Both the position numbers and the translations under genes were made by a program. A DNA stretch of 64,000 nucleotides, from NCBI RefSeq assembly GCF_001423845.1, contig NZ_LMPM01000002.1:707281-771280 (forward strand), given 5' to 3'. Of the stretch, positions 61,012 to 64,000 are shown in pieces (within the stretch, counting starts at the first letter, position 1; each line of letters opens with the position of its first letter). The notes under the pieces are model-generated. The model did not search any database. It saw only the letters and a program-made list of their open reading frames with translations, and was not told where the DNA came from. Origin of the DNA: Sphingomonas sp. Leaf357 (GTDB lineage Bacteria > Pseudomonadota > Alphaproteobacteria > Sphingomonadales > Sphingomonadaceae).

Positions 61012-63540
61012 ATGCTTGCCAAGGGAATGTCTCTATTGCTCACCGGCGCATCGGCATGGACGCTGTCAAGCGCCCCGGCTGTCGCGCAAACCGCCGACCC
61101 CATGCAGACCGCCGCTCCCGACGCGCCTGCCGAAGCCGATACCGCGTCGGGCGAGATCGTCGTCACCGCCCGCCGGGTCAACGAGACGCTAAGCCAGGTG
61201 CCGGCTTCGATCACCGCGTTCGGCGCAGCCGAGATTGGTCAGGCGAACATCCAACGTGCGCAGGATTTCGCCAAGCTCACCCCCGGCGTGACGATCGTCG
61301 CCAGCACGACCGAGGCGGGCGACAACCAAATCAACATTCGCGGCCTCAACGGTGCGCGCGATGCCGAAAGCTCAGTCGCTCTGGTCGTCGACGGGATTCT
61401 CAAGACCAACAATGCCGTGCTCAACCAGCCGCAGGGCACGCTCCGCCAGATCGAAGTGCTTAAGGGTCCGCAAGGCGCGCTGTATGGTCGCAACGCGGCT
61501 GCCGGCGCGATCGTCATGCAGACGATGAAGCCGGGCGATCATTTCGAAGGCGGCGCGACCGCGAGCTATGCCAACGTCAACACTGCCATGGCCAACGCCT
61601 ATATCGCCGGGCCGATCGCGCCGGGCATCGGCTTCGTTCTGTCGGGCGATTACAACCGGACCGACGGCTTTTATCGCAACACGCTGCTCAACGCCAAGGT
61701 GGTCGACAATCGTGCGGAGTGGAACGTCAACGGCCGCGTCGTGGCCGAGATCGGCGACAAGACCGAGATCGATGCAAAGATGCGCTACGGCGAATTTCAT
61801 GGCGCTTCGATCAACTTCAACGCTTCGTTTCATCTGCCCGGCTTCGGCGGTGCGTTCAACGAAGACGTCAACGATCACGAATTCAATTATTACAGCAACA
61901 TCAAGCCGACCAACGACCAAACGACGTTGGAGGGATCGATCAAGCTCGACCACGATTTCGGTGGCGTGAAGCTCACCGCATGGGGCCTGTACAGCAATAT
62001 CAAGAACGACCTGACGGCCGATGGCACCTCGGCCGATTTTGCGCGCTATCTTTCGGCGGTCAACCCGGCGGCGCAGTCGGCGGTCAACGCATGCTTCGCA
62101 TCTACCGCCGCACTCACCGGTTTCAAGACCAACCCGCCAACGTTCATCGGCGCGACCCCGGTGCCGTTCATCTTCGCACCGACCACAGGGTCGACCTTCG
62201 GCCCCTATTCGCCGACCACCTGCGACGGCACGCAATATCAGGTGCGCAATCAGAAGGACTTCAGCGGCGAAGTCCGCCTCGCATCGACCGGGGACGGCCC
62301 GATCAACTGGCAACTCGGCGGATACTTGCTGCACATCGATCGCCTAACCGGCGTCAGCCTGGGCGCGGACACCGGCAACGGCGTGATCCAGCAATTGTAC
62401 AACGCTCCGAACTCGACCAACCCGACCTCGCAATTGTATATCGATAAGTTCAGGACGAACGTCTATGCCGGCTTCGGATCCGTCGATTGGAAGCCCACCA
62501 GCAGCTTCGATATGAGCGTCGCCCTGCGCTACGATATCGAGCGCCGCCATGTCGAAAACCAAGTGCCGCTGGCAATCGATCCGTTCACCGGCGGGCCGAT
62601 CAATCCTGGCCAGACCGCCGGCATGATCGCGGCCAAGAGCAAGACCTTCAAGCAGCTCGAACCCAAGATCAGCGCCCGGTACGAAATCGCGCCGCGCACC
62701 AATCTGTTCGCCAATTGGGGTGTCGGATTCAAATCGGGTGGTTTCAACAATCAGGGTTCGGCGGCGATCGTGGCGCAAAATTTCAACGTCGCTCCGATCA
62801 ACGCCGGCGTGCTCATCAACGACGATTTTCGTAAGGAGCGCTCCAGCGCCTACGAAGCAGGTATCAAGGGCCGCGCCGGACCGGTCAGCTACAGTCTGGC
62901 AGGCTATTACACCCAGGTCCGCGACATGCAGTTCTTCGAATTCTTCGTCGGTAGCTTCGGGCTGCTCCGCGTTGTCTCGAACATCGATCGCGTGGATTTG
63001 AAGGGTGCAGAATTCAATGTCGATGCCAAGATCGTACAAGGGTGGACGCTGTCCGGCGCGTTCAACTACACCGATTCCGAGATCAAGCGGAACCGCTCGC
63101 GGCCCGACACTGTCGGCAACAAATCACCCTACACGCCTGACTACACGATCAACCTCGGAAGCCAGCAAGAAGTGCCGGTCAACGATCGCCTGAAACTCGT
63201 GTTGCGCGCCGATTATCGCATCACTGGGCCGACATGGTTCCACACCGTACAGGACCAGACCAAGGCCACGATCTTCAGCGCCCTGCTGCCGATCTCGGCG
63301 CTGGCGCTACCGGCATCGGTCGGCAACGCGAATTACGCCATCGCTCGGCGCGATGCGTTCGGCGTGCTCGATCTGCGCTTCGGCCTGGAAGGCGACACCT
63401 GGAAGGCCACGTTGTTTGCCACAAACGCGTTGGACAAGAAATATGTCAACGAGGTGATCCCCGCGATCGAATTCGGCGGCTCTTTCATCTCGCCGGGCGC
63501 GCGGCGGCTATATGGCTTGGAACTGGGATATAAATTCTAG
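61012..63540 (+). CDS. TonB-dependent receptor of the Hyu/racemase locus
   Basis: An 842-residue receptor: signal peptide ending near PAVAQT (about 26), TonB-box-like GEIVVTARRVNETLSQVPAS, plug with NIRGLNGARDAESSVALVVD and GPQGALYGRNAAAGAIV, and a barrel closing with LYGLELGYKF. It belongs to the class that imports small plant or xenobiotic compounds in sphingomonads. AAAAGGGGATT precedes the ATG. It is the last gene of the racemase operon, so it probably imports the compound that the locus degrades. Confidence 0.93.
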   Translation: MLAKGMSLLLTGASAWTLSSAPAVAQTADPMQTAAPDAPAEADTASGEIVVTARRVNETLSQVPASITAFGAAEIGQANIQRAQDFAKLTPGVTIVASTTEAGDNQINIRGLNGARDAESSVALVVDGILKTNNAVLNQPQGTLRQIEVLKGPQGALYGRNAAAGAIVMQTMKPGDHFEGGATASYANVNTAMANAYIAGPIAPGIGFVLSGDYNRTDGFYRNTLLNAKVVDNRAEWNVNGRVVAEIGDKTEIDAKMRYGEFHGASINFNASFHLPGFGGAFNEDVNDHEFNYYSNIKPTNDQTTLEGSIKLDHDFGGVKLTAWGLYSNIKNDLTADGTSADFARYLSAVNPAAQSAVNACFASTAALTGFKTNPPTFIGATPVPFIFAPTTGSTFGPYSPTTCDGTQYQVRNQKDFSGEVRLASTGDGPINWQLGGYLLHIDRLTGVSLGADTGNGVIQQLYNAPNSTNPTSQLYIDKFRTNVYAGFGSVDWKPTSSFDMSVALRYDIERRHVENQVPLAIDPFTGGPINPGQTAGMIAAKSKTFKQLEPKISARYEIAPRTNLFANWGVGFKSGGFNNQGSAAIVAQNFNVAPINAGVLINDDFRKERSSAYEAGIKGRAGPVSYSLAGYYTQVRDMQFFEFFVGSFGLLRVVSNIDRVDLKGAEFNVDAKIVQGWTLSGAFNYTDSEIKRNRSRPDTVGNKSPYTPDYTINLGSQQEVPVNDRLKLVLRADYRITGPTWFHTVQDQTKATIFSALLPISALALPASVGNANYAIARRDAFGVLDLRFGLEGDTWKATLFATNALDKKYVNEVIPAIEFGGSFISPGARRLYGLELGYKF

Positions 63541-63553
63541 GCGGGAAATCGAT

Positions 63554-63600
63554 ATTCGCCAGCATTGGGCGACATGCCTAGTTTTCCTCCGCTGGCGAAT
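63554..63600. terminator. Inverted repeat after TonB receptor gene
   Basis: ATTCGCCAGC (63554-63563) and GCTGGCGAAT (63591-63600) are perfect 10-bp complements with a 27-base loop, followed by TTTCGTT. It could end the racemase operon transcript. The rest of 63541-63718 has no gene that I can support. Confidence 0.45.
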
Positions 63601-63718
63601 TTCGTTGCTCTTCAAGATTGGCAGGCGGACTGCGACGGTTTAGGCCAACGACAAGGTTCACCTTTGTTGCTGTCGCGGTGCTGACAGAGCCACCTCAGCC
63701 CGATCTACTCCGAACACG

Positions 63719-63747
63719 AAAAAGCCGCCGCAGGATGTCCTGGGCGG
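63719..63747 (-). terminator. rRNA operon terminator
   Basis: On the minus strand a stem of CCGCC-CAGG with CCTG-C-GGCGG closes an ACAT loop and is followed by CTTTTTC. It lies 19 bases past the tRNA-fMet 3' end, as expected for the end of an rRNA operon. Confidence 0.75.
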
Positions 63748-63765
63748 ATTTGGGATTGTGGTGAT

Positions 63766-63842
<77 letters not shown>

Positions 63843-63934
63843 CCAAGAGTCCCTTGGGTCCGTTTTGATTGCGGACGAGGGTATGTGACATGTGAATGGG
63901 TTCTTTTGATATTCGTGCTGCTCACCGGCTACAA

Positions 63935-64000
63935 TGCCTGGCGACGACCTACTCTTCCATCGCTTGAGCGATAGTACCATGGCGCAGTCAGGTTTCACGG
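63935..64000 (-). rRNA. 5S ribosomal RNA, 3' part (runs off the window)
   Basis: On the minus strand the last 66 bases read CCGTGAAACCTGACTGCGCC then ATGGTACTATCGC and end in GGAAGAGTAGGTCGTCGCCAGG, which is the conserved 3' half of alphaproteobacterial 5S rRNA. The 5' half and the rest of the rRNA operon lie beyond the right edge. Confidence 0.9.

Overview
The window looks like chromosomal DNA of an alphaproteobacterium of the Sphingomonadaceae type (Sphingomonas or a close relative). The supporting signs are high GC, four TonB-dependent receptors and no SusD-like partner, dense 4-nt start/stop overlaps, several families of paired intergenic inverted repeats seen in sphingomonads, and an initiator tRNA-Met just downstream of a 5S rRNA gene at the right edge. 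Genus is an inference from style; no 16S sequence is present.

Left part (1-29 kb) is mixed housekeeping and envelope functions: an APC-type permease; a TPR sulfotransferase next to a TonB receptor; a crotonase; an unusual aminotransferase-flavoprotein fusion overlapping a family 2 glycosyltransferase; an OB-fold exported protein beside a PhoP/PhoQ-like two-component pair; a PAS hybrid histidine kinase; a TetR-controlled RND efflux operon with three matching operators; MsrB; a DCC-DUF427-UbiB/ABC1 run; and a carboxylesterase plus family 1 glycosidase. This part carries about ten intergenic REP-like elements, nearly always at gene ends or in intergenic clusters.

The right part (29-63.5 kb) is a string of catabolic loci, each with its own regulator and TonB receptor, and has almost no REP elements beyond 37 kb. 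(1) 29.2-42 kb: TonB receptor, two secreted esterases, shikimate dehydrogenase-like enzyme, MFS transporter, SMP-30-like lactonase, TetR regulator, DUF3237 protein and a QuiC-type 3-dehydroshikimate dehydratase/HPPD fusion. Two divergent promoters share a 17-nt sequence around an inverted repeat. The set fits uptake and hydrolysis of shikimate-type esters to protocatechuate. (2) 42-51.5 kb: LacI regulator, TonB receptor, two exported sulfatases, MFS transporter and cytoplasmic GH37 trehalase, linked by two near-identical palindromic operators. The set fits use of a sulfated trehalose-like sugar. (3) 51.6-63.5 kb: a tight operon of HMG-CoA-lyase-like protein, HyuA, HyuB, CoA-transferase and isochorismatase-family hydrolase, divergent from a GntR regulator and a second operon of a cysteine-free hydantoin-racemase-family protein, two SnoaL-like paralogues and a TonB receptor. 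Three TGTATACA sites lie in the intergenic regions. This is the least explained pathway and the best candidate for an undescribed one.

The right end enters an rRNA operon on the minus strand: 3' part of 5S rRNA, tRNA-fMet, then a terminator. No insertion sequence, integrase, CRISPR array, prophage or plasmid function was seen.
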